From Labia minor (taxonomy: Eukaryota; Arthropoda; Insecta; Dermaptera; Spongiphoridae): DNA of 64,000 nt. A model generated the notes under the pieces. The model ran no database searches, was not told where the DNA came from, and saw nothing but the letters and a program-made list of their open reading frames with translations. A program made the translations under genes and the position numbers. This document shows positions 43,177 to 55,419 of the stretch, one piece after another (position 1 is the first letter of the stretch; each line of letters starts with the position of its first letter). The stretch lies in NCBI GenBank assembly GCA_963082975.1, contig OY720347.1, positions 48,918,655-48,982,654 of the forward strand, written 5' to 3'.

Positions 43177-44262
43177 CAAGCAATAATAAAAACAAGAATT
43201 ACTGAAATTAAATATATTTCCTAATGGAAAATAAATAGTTTTGTATGAACAGCGGATGAAAAATGTTTAAAAAATTGAAAAATTATTTCTTCTAATTTTT
43301 TTCTAATCGTTCCTATACATCTCATTTTATATAATTTATATCAAAATTTTGTTTAAAAATTAAATTATTGATTTGAATAGAATTAACTAATGCATTAAGT
43401 ACGGGAATTTCCATTAAAATCGAAATATTAAGATTATTATCTTAAAAATATTTTCATATTGTTATTCAATAAATTTATTTATTTATCATCTGTGTTGCTA
43501 CTGAACTTGAAGTTAACCCATGACAATCAAATTCCTAAACCGTCTCCATCCAAAACCACTTCATAAATTTTCTCACATCTCTTTTGAAATTGTCTTCTCA
43601 CGAGGCTGTGGTATTTAATATTTATTTTCAATTTTCATGGTAAAATAAGTAATATTAATATTTAAATAATTTTTTTTTAAAGTTATTTCATTTTTAATAT
43701 TATAAAAAATAAAAATGCACATATATGAATATATATTTGGTATACTAGTTGTTTTAATGATTTACATAGAATAAAATGAGATAAATAAAATTAATTAATA
43801 AAAATAACTAATGTAAATAGGAAGATTTATTAAAAATATAAATTCCCCAAAATAATAAATAAATTATATGGAGTAATTATATGTATAATACATTATTTAT
43901 ATATAATGATAATTGAAATTATCTCATTAACCGTTTTGAAAAACATTTTAGATTAACCATATAAAATTTTTCTTTATTTGAACATAAAATTTCACTCAAA
44001 ATAAATGTAAAAAAATAATTAAACAGATAAAACACTCTTTATAAATATTTTATTATATTTGATCTCATAATCTATAATTTTAGATAAAATTTACACACAT
44101 ATTTTTTAAAATTTTAAAATTAGTCGGATAGAAAAAAAATTTGAAGATATTTGAAATTTCTATGAATATTATTATATGACTTTTATACTATTATAGTCTA
44201 GGTATATTTTAATAAAATAATAACACATTTTGTTGGTATGAAAAATTTATAAGATTTTTTCC
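43177..44262. other. AT-rich intergenic stretch
   Basis: Apart from the small exon-like block at 43527-43605 nothing is supported. Confidence 0.5.
43527..43605 (-). CDS. Putative C-terminal exon, unrecognised
   Basis: On the minus strand an acceptor (ACCACAG) at 43606-43612 leads into 25 codons ending in TGA (43527-43529). The exon enters with one base of a split codon. The peptide is charged and helical in character (RRQFQKRCEKIYEVVLDGD). It lies 3' of the DUSP23-like gene on the same strand but is not needed by it, since that gene has its own stop at 44263. It might be a remnant, or the end of a gene whose other exons I cannot see. Confidence 0.25.
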
Positions 44263-45536
44263 TTAAACTAATCTCAACGAATCACGATATTCTATTACAG
44301 CCCTTTCTTGTTCAAACGTTTCAATAGAACCAGGCCGTAACACCCGAATATTAATAATTGCCCTCTCAGGGCTTACTTGTTGAAAATATACTAGATAACA
44401 TGCTGCCATTACTCCTGTACGACCTCTTCCCTGGCGACAATGAATTGCAATAGGCTGTTAAAGAAAAAAAAACAAATTATTGAAGAAGTGAAAACATACA
44501 AATTTAAATTTATTTATATTTTTAAGTTAAATTAGAAAATTAAATTGTTGATTTAGTTGTAATAATTAAAAAAATAATATTTTTTTATGCTGAAAGATTA
44601 AAAACAAAGGGAATCAAGTATCAAAGAATCATCTTCAAATATTATAAACGTTGTGGAGGGGAAGGAGTGAGTGTATATAACCTATATAACTTAAATATTG
44701 TTGATATTTTAGTGAAATAAATTTTTAAAAAATATTAGATAAAAGTAATTTATACTTTAAAGTGTGTTATTAAAATTAAATAAAGGTAATATTAATAATA
44801 TAATAAGAATCAGAAAAAGTTCAATTCGCTTATATAAATATTTTAATTTTTTTTAAATTTATGATTTTAATTGAATTTACAAGCAATTGTGATAATAAAA
44901 TAATAAAAATTTGCGGAGAAACTTAAAATATATTAAATATTATTTTAAATCTGAAAATTAAAGTTAAAAAAAATATTTAATAAAGAATTTTGTATTCAAA
45001 TCCAAAAAGTAAGAAGAAAACTTTAATGATGTAAAAAATAGACAAATCAATATGAAACTACCCCGCATTTTTAAATTCAAATTAAAAGTTTATTTTTTAA
45101 GTTAAATTTTCAGGTTTACAATGAAATAAAATATTTCAAAAATTACCTATGATTAAATTTATTTCTTAATAAAACATTATTTTATTAACCTATTTAATAA
45201 TTTAATTTTTTTTTTAATCTTAAAATAATAACATACCTCATTTTTTATTTTACTTCTTTGACATATATCAATGAATTTTTTAATTTGTTTAATAGAAGGT
45301 GGTTCAAATTCTACAATACCAATTTTAGTCCATTGTAATTTTGGAAATTGGTCAATATGCGGAGGACACTTTTCTGGAGAGAGAGTTATTAAATGTTTGA
45401 TTCCAATACTTTCTAAGTATTGAAGATTTTCTGAAGTTTGTGGCCAAGCCATTGCAGCTAATTCCCCAGGAACAACCCAGGAAAAATTCCAAGGGGGATA
45501 ACCATCAATTTGAAGGATATTATCTGATCTTGACAT
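44263..45536 (-). CDS. DUSP23: Dual-specificity phosphatase 23-like protein (two exons, complete)
   Basis: A small atypical cysteine phosphatase acting on phosphorylated proteins or small phosphorylated substrates in the cytoplasm. Exon 1 is 45237-45536 (100 codons, donor GAG|GTATGT) and exon 2 is 44263-44454 (63 codons plus stop, acceptor AACAG|CC), with a 782-bp intron. The 163-residue product is close to human DUSP23 (150). Residues 12-30 (GYPPWNFSWVVPGELAAMA) match the family's N-terminus. The P-loop HCRQGRGRTG holds Cys106 and Arg112, followed by the conserved RPGSIETFEQE. The loop that carries the general acid Asp in vertebrate DUSP23 reads VEFEPPS here, with Glu76 at or near that place. 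Start codon: first ATG of the frame, with no upstream extension in frame. No obvious promoter motif. Confidence 0.92.
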
Positions 45537-46223
45537 TGTCTATTTATATAATTATTAAAAATATTAAGAATAGGTACACTTGAATGACACTTAACACAAA
45601 TATATAATAGTTATTTTATTAAATTAAAGAGCAAATGAAAATAGTACTATTTGAACTATGAGCTAATATATTTATAGATTTTCATTAAGCTAGCCGCTAC
45701 GAATGACATTATTTCACAATATTACGCTAATTTTTAAATTCAGATTATCAAGTGATAATTCATTTAATAAAATTTATAAATAGTGTGAATCATAAATTAT
45801 TAAAAATATATTTATAAATCATAAATATTTAAATATTGTAATTTTAGTTTATAATTAACATATTGTGAGAAAATTGTGAAATTATATTTATTATTTATAT
45901 ATATGTATATAATTTTTTTAAGTTCACTTTAATAATTACATTAGTATAAGCAATAACCATCACATTTTTATCAATATTTTTTAATATTAAAAAAATTAAC
46001 AAATTAATTTATAATTAGTTAATTTAAATTATTGTTTTATAAATATTTATTAAGAATTACTACTTATAATATATTAATATTTATTTTTTTTTTGTTTTGT
46101 TTTTAATTTTAAAGGTTTTTAATAAGAAATATTGACTGATGAATTATATATGGTGACAACATTTAAGTTATTTTATTAACATAGTACTATTATAATTAAT
46201 TATTTTATTTTTGTATTACATAC
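45537..46223. other. AT-rich stretch upstream of the DUSP23-like gene
   Basis: It must contain the promoter or 5' UTR of the phosphatase gene, but no recognisable element stands out. Confidence 0.4.
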
Positions 46224-46265
46224 CAAAAAATCATTTAAATATGCAATTTGTTCTTGTAATGCCAT
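46224..46265 (-). CDS. Possible short first (or internal) coding exon
   Basis: On the minus strand ATG at 46263-46265 starts 14 codons (MALQEQIAYLNDFL) that end at a strong donor (TTTTTG|GTATGTAA). The frame extends upstream to an acceptor-like ACGTCAG at about 46288, so it may instead be an internal exon. I cannot find the next exon. The DUSP23 ATG exon downstream has its own start. Low certainty because the exon is so short. Confidence 0.25.
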
Positions 46266-46289
46266 CTCTTGAAAATTTCCTAAACTGAC

Positions 46290-46460
46290 GTTAATAATGT
46301 GAAGAAACTAGGGAAGTAGGGAAAGAACATTTGGAACATTTGGAACAAAATTTGTCGCCTATCTGACGTCACAGCCGCGATTTTACCTACACCAAAACAT
46401 TATATTGTCCTCTAAAGAAATAAGTGCAGCAACACATTCATTGCAATGTATTTTTACTAT
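46290..46460. other. Decayed family A-like piece with a TGACGTCA motif
   Basis: TTTTTACTATCTCGTAATGA near 46450 and ACCTACACCAAAAC...TCCTCTAAAG near 46386-46418 resemble the reverse complement of family A. The CRE-type palindrome TGACGTCA at about 46362-46369 also appears in family B, so it is not taken as promoter evidence. Confidence 0.35.
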
Positions 46461-48243
46461 CTCGTAATGAACAGGTACAATGATATGAAGGTGTTGAATG
46501 AGCATACCAAAGAAGCTTAATTTTTTTTTTTTATTATATATTATGATATTAGATATTATAGGGGTATATAAGAATCTTATGATATTCTAAATATATATTT
46601 AATATATTTTAAAGAAATATTTTCAATTTATTTTCCATCTTAAAATTATTTTCAAAATAATTTTAAATAAATATGTTCAAACTTAATCCACATAAAGAAA
46701 AAAAAAATATTAAATGATATTTTCTGTTAAGAATAGATGGAGGGATTATTTGAAAAAAATATATTAAATTCGAATGTAAACAATAGAACAGAAATCATAT
46801 CGGTGGTCTCAACAGAAATCAATTTTGAAGAAGCGATGGAGAAATTTAAAAAGAATAAAAATCCCATGCATTAGGTTTGATATATTTACCTGTAGAATTA
46901 ATTTAATATAGGGGGAAACCTATATAGTAGATTGTATTCACAAATTTCTTTATTTTTAAATTTATAAAAAAAATTATTCAAAAATATTAAAGAAGAAATT
47001 TATTTTTCCAAATTTTAATACAAATAATCAATCCTATGTAAATTTAATATATATTATATTAATATTTTAAAGAATGTGGATATATTAAAGTAAACAAGGT
47101 TTTTGATAAATTATAATTATGAATATTATATTAAATATATATTTATATATAAAATCAATTATTAATAAAATTTTATAAATCATATTCATTGAAGAAGATG
47201 ATAATATCTTTTTGATAATCATTTTATTTTATTGATATAAAATTTAATATTTAAAATTATAACACTTTTATTCAGGATTGTTACAAGATATAGAATTATA
47301 TTCAATTATAATTTAACGCTTAAGGGGATGAATGGGACGTTATCCCTTCTCTAAGTGATAAGTGCCAATAAAAAAAGATTGGCATTAATTGGTTACTTAG
47401 TATTAGTGAATTATGATAATTTTAATGGAAAATTCACTTGTACTTTCGCTGTAGACAGAGCGTCGCCCGCCCGGTGTGCTACGCCATGCGCACTCATACA
47501 ACGACAGCGACTGACTGAAAGTTTACTTGCCTAGGAGCCCCTGGCATGTATGCAACCAGCAATACCAGCCATCCAATTAGAATATTTAAATGTTTAAAAA
47601 CAGATTTTGCTTATTTGATTATTCAATTTATTAATAATAAATTTAATAAAATATTTAAATAAAAAAAATAAAATAAAAATAATAATTTGAACTGTGGGAT
47701 TTTAAAGTATTATTTTAACAGCCAAATGATGTTAAACCAATGGGAAAACCAACGTAGACAAACTGACAAATTAATAAATGAATTTAATAATAAAATTAAA
47801 TTTATAAAGGCCTTGAAGAATATAGTTTTAATTTAATACTTGCAATTTATTAAAAATAAAACTCTTTTATATAAATCAATAAATTCATAAGAAAATTGAT
47901 CATTATTGTTTTTGCGAATATTTTTAAATATATAAAATACATTTTATTTTTATTTACATCCAATTAGTAAAATTGGTTAAATTTAATTATCAATATTGAA
48001 AAAAAAATATTTTTCAATTTCTTTGTCGACTAAGTTTGTAATTTTATTTTATTTTTTAAAAACTGTTTTAAAAAGTCAATTTTCAAAATAATCTAAAATT
48101 AAAGTATATTTTGAAAACGCTAACATATTATTACAATAATAATGAAAAAGCAATATTAATTAATATATTAATACGGGAATAGATAACATAATTATTCAAG
48201 TCATTATTAAAATATATAAATAGTTAAACACACACATTGCTTT
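46461..48243. other. AT-rich intergenic stretch with one GC island
   Basis: Nothing coding is supported. The only deviating part is 47440-47590, listed separately. Confidence 0.5.
47440..47590. promoter_or_regulatory. Short CG-rich island, possible promoter/first exon
   Basis: About 150 bp with many CG dinucleotides (GAGCGTCGCCCGCCCGGTGT and neighbours) inside very AT-rich DNA. It lies about 1.9 kb upstream of the DUSP23-like start and 3.4 kb upstream of the divergent MESH1 gene, so it could be a non-coding first exon or promoter of either. No frame or TATA box decides the strand. Confidence 0.35.
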
Positions 48244-48965
48244 TTACTATCTCACCAGTGATCACAAGATTTTGATCTTTTTATACATTTTGAAGGCCCC
48301 TGTCACATTTTCACTAAGGTTGAGAAAAATGTCTCTCTCTCTCTCTCTTTGTTTGTGTGTTGACAAGATTACGCAAAAACGGTTTGAGCTAGAATAATTA
48401 AATTTGGTACACGGTCATTATTCAAAATTCGTAGTTTTCTATCAACTTATGAGAAATGTAGCTGATTCGGAAGAGGACCATTACCTACCACGTTTTCATA
48501 TTTTTTTTTCCTCTAAACTGACCGTAAAAATAAAGATATAAGTTTGATAGTTTTTCACATGATTAAAAATTGAATAAAACTGCTATAGATATAATTTCAG
48601 CATGATCGAATCGCTGAAAGTACCGGAATTAATTTTATAAATATTTTAACATATTGACTGCCAAACACCCCCCAGCACGTGGCGTGGTGTCATCTACAAA
48701 GTATTAATTTTTTAAATTTTTAAATTTTGACTTAAAAATGAAGGTAAAGGTTTTAAATATCAATTTAATATATGTTAATTAATTAATTTAATTCAATAAC
48801 AATACTATACTATAAATTTAAATTGTTTAAATTAATTAATTAATTAAAATTCACAAAAAATTATACTTAATTTATAATTTAATTAATTAAATTTAATTTA
48901 AATATTTTATATGTTAATTAATCCAATTCAAATTTGCAAGATAGTCGAGTGGAGACACTCCAGAT
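48244..48965 (-). repeat. Family A repeat, complete
   Basis: The reverse complement runs from CTGGAGTGTCTCCACTCG to the GAGATAGTAAAAA end. Here the microsatellite is a (CT)n run at 48330-48347. It has inserted into a transposase fragment (48966-49233), truncating its frame. Confidence 0.8.
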
Positions 48966-49233
48966 TTTTTTTTAAATTGTTCACCCCAAAGCCTGCAATA
49001 TATATCACTATATATTTTGAAACAGCAGACAATTTAGATATATCTTCATAATAACTATAGTCCATTTCAATAGTTTCTATTGATTCATCAAAACTATTTT
49101 TTTTAAAAATATTATCTTTGAATGTATCATTAATTACATCGATAGCTTTGTATGAACTAGAGCAATGAAGATTACTAATTTCTTCCAATGGAATACAATT
49201 TCCAGTTGATCTTTCTTTTAGTTCAGTATGCAC
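48966..49233 (-). pseudogene. P-element/THAP9-type transposase C-terminal fragment
   Basis: The minus-strand frame from 49233 ends with SKYIVIYIAGFGVNNLKKN. The YIAGFxVxxL motif is typical of the C-terminal region of P-element/THAP9-like transposases, where a Cys pair normally follows. Here the coding sequence is cut at that point by the family A insertion, and the remaining residues of the frame are read from the repeat. The preceding 80 residues are Ser- and acidic-rich. Only about 90 codons of what would be a 700-900-residue protein remain. Moderate certainty from one motif. Confidence 0.5.
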
Positions 49234-49744
49234 TAAGATTTTTCTGAATGAATGCCTTTCTAAATTGAATACGTATATCAGTTGTTTGAGAAACTTAGAT
49301 GATTAAAAATGCGTTTGATTAATTATTCTTGGTTAATCAATGATTAATGGATTTCTTGTGATCTTTATAAATAGAAATGATTATTTATTTATTTATTTAT
49401 AAATTTCCTTCTCGCAAAGAACAATGTATGTATGTGTATCTCTCGTTTCAAATATTGAAGGAAATTTTTAATCCATAAATATTAAATATTAACAAGAACA
49501 TTATTCGTTAATAAAAGATGGTGGAGTTTTCTGTTAAGTTAAAAATTATTTATTTGGATATAAAACTAACATTTTTGAAAAAAGCATATTTGATTGCTGT
49601 AATGTTAGTTTTATATCTCAATAAATAATTTTTTAATTTCCAATATTCATTAAAAAAAAAATTAAAAATACCTTACTATCGTCGGTCGGTAAAAAACACA
49701 CACACACAAGCCCGATTTTTATTTCAATTGGCTCATAGTGCAGA

Positions 49745-49814
49745 CACAGACCATCCGGGCAGGCATTCCTGATGTTTCATGAAATAACATTGAGTCTGAT
49801 ACGGATGGTCTGTG
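49745..49814 (+). ncRNA. Candidate hairpin RNA (pre-miRNA-like)
   Basis: CACAGACCATCCG (49745-49757) and CGGATGGTCTGTG (49802-49814) are perfect 13-bp inverted repeats. Inside, CAGGC (49760-49764) can pair with GTCTG (49794-49798) and ATGTT (49772-49776) with AACAT (49786-49790), closing a 9-nt loop. The total of 70 nt with small internal loops fits a miRNA precursor. The segment is GC-rich amid AT-rich DNA. I do not recognise the sequence as a known miRNA. The strand is chosen arbitrarily because the hairpin is nearly symmetric. A MITE-derived hairpin is the main alternative. Confidence 0.4.
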
Positions 49815-50331
49815 CTCCATACCTCCATGCTTCTTAGAAAAATAATTTTAAATAAATTATTAAAAAATCCATTCTGTCATTTGGGGATCTGGACAAACAT
49901 AAAAACTCTAAAATCGGTTTTGTTCCGTGAATTTATTTTTCAGTGATCCATTAAAAACATCATCTCTTAATTAATTTAAACTATCTTGGAAAAAAATTCC
50001 CTTCTAGCTTCCAGATTTTTAATATTTATTTGATAATTAAACGAACAGCAAAAACTAAAAAAATATAAAAAAATGTAAAAAATATATTAAATTTAAATAA
50101 AACAATATAGTAAAGAATATTAAGCATCTTAAAACTGCTCATTTATCCACCATTATTAAATACTTTCCCAGCAAAGCCAAACAGGAAAATATAGAGAAAT
50201 ATATTTTCTTTCATGTTCAATAAATTAAAAATTAACTCATATTAGTATAAATATATACTTATTTAAAGTTTAAAGAAAGGTTATTGATTAAGTTTCTCTA
50301 AAATGCATGAAGATATTAAAAATAAATATAA

Positions 50332-50363
<32 letters not shown>

Positions 50364-50983
50364 TAGCAAAATTATATATATATAAGTTTTTCTGATCTTG
50401 AAAATGATGTACAAGAATTTTTTTTGAAATTCACAAATTAAGGAGTTTTTGAGGTGAAGAATCAATTCCATTTGAAAAAAAATCATATTAATTTTTTTTC
50501 TTGATTAATATTATTAATAAAAGATGTCAATAAATTTCGAATGAACAGCCCGGGACTTCACATTAAATAATTTTTGACAAAAGGAATGATTTGCTAATCT
50601 ATTTAATATGCATCCAAATAGAAGTAATTTAAAGATAAAAAATTGGAATATTCAAAATAATAGACCTAACCAATTTATTAATACCCTCCGACAGATCCTC
50701 AATATTCTTAAAACAATATTCTCAATCCATAAAAAATAAAAAATAAATAGAGACTCGATGAACCAGGAATAATAATTAATTAATGAGTCCAGGACGCGGG
50801 TCATTTTATATTTGAATTAGTACATGGGTAGACCTATAGAGTGAATCCACTTTGGACTAGGTACATATATGCATATTAAGAGAAAAGAAAATATTTGGAA
50901 AACAAGATTAAATTATTTGATTGAAGAATAATTGTTCAGGTTTTTTGAATTGTATAATTTTTTGGATATAATTAAATAAAATA
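49815..50983. other. AT-rich stretch upstream of MESH1
   Basis: It contains an (ATT)n microsatellite at about 50330-50362. The MESH1 promoter must lie near its end, but no motif is distinctive. Confidence 0.5.
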
Positions 50984-52662
50984 ATGTCTCTTCCAAATGA
51001 ACATATTATTTCACTTATTAAATGTATTAATTTTGCTGCTATAAAACATAAAAATCAAAAAAGAAAAGATCCGGAAAAAACTCCATATATTAATCATCCT
51101 ATCGGTAAGTATATTATACTTTATGATGATATCCAATACCCAGGTTTGATTTTCTCATTCATTGTGGAATATTAATTTATTTTGGTTAATTAATTATTTA
51201 AATTTGCAAACAACTCAAAATATATCAGTTTTTTTTAAAAGGTAAATACACATATCACTTTCGTTAACTAAATCTGCTAATATTTTAATCAAAGGTGACT
51301 CTAATGAGCGTAAAAAAATAATTTAGAGGTTTTTGGTAAGGAGATTCAAATTTTAGTTTATTCTTGTTTAATAAAAAATTGAAAAAAATACTCGAAAATA
51401 AATTTAAAAATTGTGGAAAAATCTTAATTATAAAAGTACAGATTGTTATTTTGTTTTACTTAAATTCAATATGCTAATATATGGAAAATGATTATAAGTA
51501 AAAAATAAATAAAAATAAAATTTTATATGCGTACAGTACTATGGTTATAAAAACAAATTGGCATTATTTATGTTGTCAGTAGATTCATCAAGGTTTCTTT
51601 GTTTAATCAGTGTTTATTTATTTATTACATTTGTGACTCTTGGTCCCCAGTTAAAAAGCCCCACTTTAACAATCACTGGTGTGTACCACCGCAGAATTTT
51701 TTTTTATTATTAAAGCCGATAGAGGGCGCGAAACTTCTGCTGGAGCAATAAATGGGGGGATTTGGTAATTTTAACTAACTTCTTAAAACTTATGAAAAAT
51801 AGTTTTGTCATTAGTTAGTTAATATACACAAGTATGCACCATAGTGATGGCTTGTGGTATTCCCATTCAGCTCTTTGTTGTTGAAATAAATTGCATTTGT
51901 TAATTTGTTAAATTCTACTCATTGGGCTGTTGATATTTAACGATCTGCTCAAGCTACCCAAATATAAAAATATAATAAAAGACTAAGGATTTTCTTTTTA
52001 TTTCAAATAATTTTGAATTAAAATGTGTAATTTCTCCTAGGTGGCAAATTCTTTATTAAAGTCTTTTATTTTTAAGAGAATTACTATATTTTCTAACCAA
52101 ATCTACTGACTAGATAGGAGACTAAATACTTTAGTTTATATAATATTTCAATATTGCAGGTGTGGCTTATATATTAACCAATGAAGCTGATATATCTTGT
52201 CCAATAATATTACAGGCCGCCATTTTACATGATACCGTTGAAGATACAGACACAACCCTAGATGAAATTGAAAAAGAATTTGGTTCAAAGATACGTGATA
52301 TTGTTGCAGAATGTAGCGATGATAAAACTCTCTCTAAATTAGAAAGGAAACGTCTTCAGGTAACTAATAATATTCTAATAATTATAAATCTTATATATTT
52401 TTTTTGTTTTAATTATTTAATATTATTGCTATATGTTTTTAAGATTGAAAATGCAAAGAAGAGCAGTTATGAAGCAAAACTTGTGAAACTTGCTGATAAA
52501 CTATATAATCTTCGAGACTTGGAACGTGCTCGACCTGAAAATTGGACTGAAGAACGAGTAAATGAATATTTTCATTGGGCTAGAGAAGTTTGCCAAAGAC
52601 TTCAGAATGCTTCACCCAAATTAGACACTCTACTTAATGAGATTTTTCAAAAACATCTATAA
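50984..52662 (+). CDS. Mesh1: MESH1: guanosine-3',5'-bis(diphosphate) 3'-pyrophosphohydrolase (three exons, complete)
   Basis: A metazoan SpoT-type HD hydrolase that removes the 3'-pyrophosphate of ppGpp and, in animals, dephosphorylates NADPH; Mn-dependent and cytosolic. Exons: 50984-51104 (donor ATCG|GTAAGT), 52160-52359 (acceptor TTGCAG, donor CAG|GTAACT) and 52444-52662. All phases fit and the product is 179 residues, the length of human MESH1. Metal ligands are His38 (YINHPIG), His64-Asp65 (LLHDTVED-like ILHDTVEDTDTTLDE) and Asp125 (KLADKLYNLRDL). The basic KHKNQKRKDPEKTPYINHP segment is conserved. The start is the ATG beginning MSLPNEHIISL, and no upstream in-frame ATG is needed. The second intron lacks an in-frame stop, so unspliced RNA would read through as a longer frame. 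Intact, with no signs of decay. Confidence 0.95.
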
Positions 52663-55419
52663 ATATAAATTTAGTATTTTGTTTAAATACTGCAGTAATT
52701 TACATTTAAAACATATATACTAATATATATATTTGCTTGGTGAGAAATTTGATATGTGATATGACAGAATTTGTAATAGTTTTAAAATAGAAACAAACTT
52801 AAATGCTTTGACATCTTGAGAATTTTTGGAATATAAATTTTTGGTCATTTATTTATAATTTTACTGATGAAAAAACAATTATATTTTCTATCCATTTTAT
52901 ATTGAAATTATAATGGATGTATATAATGAAATGATTTTTAGAGATAAGTATTATCTCAAATTTCCATCATTTCAATATATTTGTTATAAAATAAAATAAG
53001 ACGATAATTTATTTTGACAATCTCGATCTGGTCACATAAAGAAACATAAATATAATTTTAAAGCGCGTAAGCGGTAACCTCAATTTTTCCATAGTAATCA
53101 GCTCGTTATTCCATTGTTAATCACTTTTATATCTTATTGAATTAAAAAATATTAATGAAGGTAATGGAATCGGATGGGAATTTATTTTCATGCATAATGT
53201 TGAATTTCTCACAACAGCAAATCATATTACAGAATTACTGTTGTAAAACTCTAAAGACTAATATATGTTAAAACATTTCTTCAAGTCTATATAAGAAATT
53301 ATAATTAATTTGAATTTCATTTTAGTAAATTTTATATCATTTTATTAAAAGCAATAATTTGTAATTAAGCTCAAAAATAATATATTACAGTTTTTTTTAA
53401 GAAAAATATTAAAACACATAATGGGTCTGGAAGGACATAGATTTATTTTAATTTGTAAACAATTTAAAAAAAAAGAAATGTCCTCGGAAGTAAAACAATA
53501 AAGCAATTATTTTCCAATTTTAATTTTTATATGTGAATATAGGAACATTTAAGATAATCAAAAATCTGATGGACTCTTAATTTCAGAGTATGTTTTGAAG
53601 GAAATTTTTTGTCACTTATTAATTCAAACATTAAGAATTGTTTATACAAGATATTATTGTCTTCTTGTCATATGTAAATTAAAATTTTATTATAAATTTT
53701 TAAAGAAATAAAGAATTTATAGTTTTTTATATTAATTTATATTTAAATAAAAGAATAAATTATTATTTGGCAGTTAATTTATTGTTATTGAGTTTAATAT
53801 AATAAAAAATTAATTTTACTAAAAACTATATAGTATGGCCTTAGAGAAAGCTAGCTTGTTTAGAAGATGTATTTATAATGATCGTATAAAATCAACTTTT
53901 GAATTGAATTTTAAATAAAATGTTTGGAATAATTTATCTGGGAGACTAGAAGCGAGTTACATCCCACGCTATTTACATTCTATTCACTAAAATACAGAAG
54001 TTTTTCCGTAATTTTAATGAATAGTTTCGTGTAATATATATATAATTATAATTTTATTTACTTATTTACATTTAAGCAAGAAATTAGGCAATTAAGTAAC
54101 TTTTATATATAGTTTACATTTTCTTAAATACATTTTCAAAAAATAATAACCAAAAATTACAATTTAAAAATAAATTATTATAATTGAAAATATTGGCCTT
54201 CCAAGTTTTTTTTACCTATTAATATGATATTTCATTATTTACTAAAATGATATTGGCAAGATTAAATTTTGTTTAGTCTATTATCTATAAAGATATGGAA
54301 ACTTTTTTCCAAGCTTTTAGTAGTAATTATCATTAAGTATTAAATACAGGTACAAAGTATAAATATTTGACTTTAATCATTTTCAAATTTTACCCCCCCC
54401 CCCCCTTTAATATTTCAAAAAAATAATTTTACAGAAATAAATTAGAGTAAATAAAAAATTATAAAATTTAAATTAATATGAATTTAAAATATTAAATAGT
54501 ATTCCTATTTAAAAGTTATTTCTTTATATATTTTTGCCAAAATTTTAGGCCAAAAAAATAATTTCTTTCAAATTAAGATTATAAAAAAATAATATAATAT
54601 ATGAAGTTAAATGAGATTTCTTAAAAATATGAAATAGTTATATATATATTTTCCAGGTTACATATTTAATAATAAGGTTAAGTTAAAGTTAAGATCATGA
54701 AAGAATAAAAGAATAAAAGAGAGCAAAATAACAACATTAAAAAGGGTGTAAGATAATTTAAAAATTGGAAGAGATTTCCACCCTCATAGATATGAATATT
54801 TAAAAATGAACACGAGCTTTTAGCTCAATTAATTCATGGTTCGCTTTGAAAAATTAAAGCAAATCACATTCCATATTTTGATTTAGCATAAACAATATAT
54901 AATATATATATTAGATATATATTGACATTGCATCTCACCGGCAGTAAAGTAGGCTAGAAAAATCGATAATATAACAATATTCAAAATAATTTTATCTATA
55001 ATAAATAAAATTAACCTAATATATTAATTTTTTATCAAATAATAAATATTATATTATTATCTTTTTAAATAGCTGTATGTTAAAAAAATTATGGACAACA
55101 TAAAATGCGTCCCAATGATATTCAGCCATAAGTGTGTGCGTTACGCCTACAAGGAACACTATTATCTTTACCATATTTCGTTATGTTAGGCCCATTTGTA
55201 GGACCAAATTTAAATTATCTATAAGAATAAAGTGAGTTGTTATTTTTTAAAGCTTCAAAATAAATCATTTGATCTAATGCCGACTAAATATTTTTTTTAA
55301 TATAAATCGTTTTAATCAGATCTATTTAAATATTTCTGATTTGTATAATATTAACAGGTTTCCCTAATTTGAGCGAATTAGTATTAAATATTTAACCTGA
55401 TCATTTAATTTACGATCTT
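52663..55419. other. Convergent intergenic stretch between MESH1 and Vilse
   Basis: AT-rich sequence of 2.7 kb including a poly-C run near 54392-54404. It holds the 3' UTRs of two convergent genes. AATAAA-type signals are too common here to assign. No gene is seen. Confidence 0.5.

Noticed and set aside
51607-51680. Short CAGTG...CACTG segment in the first MESH1 intron
   Set aside because: Ends look hAT-like, but the flanks show no 8-bp duplication.
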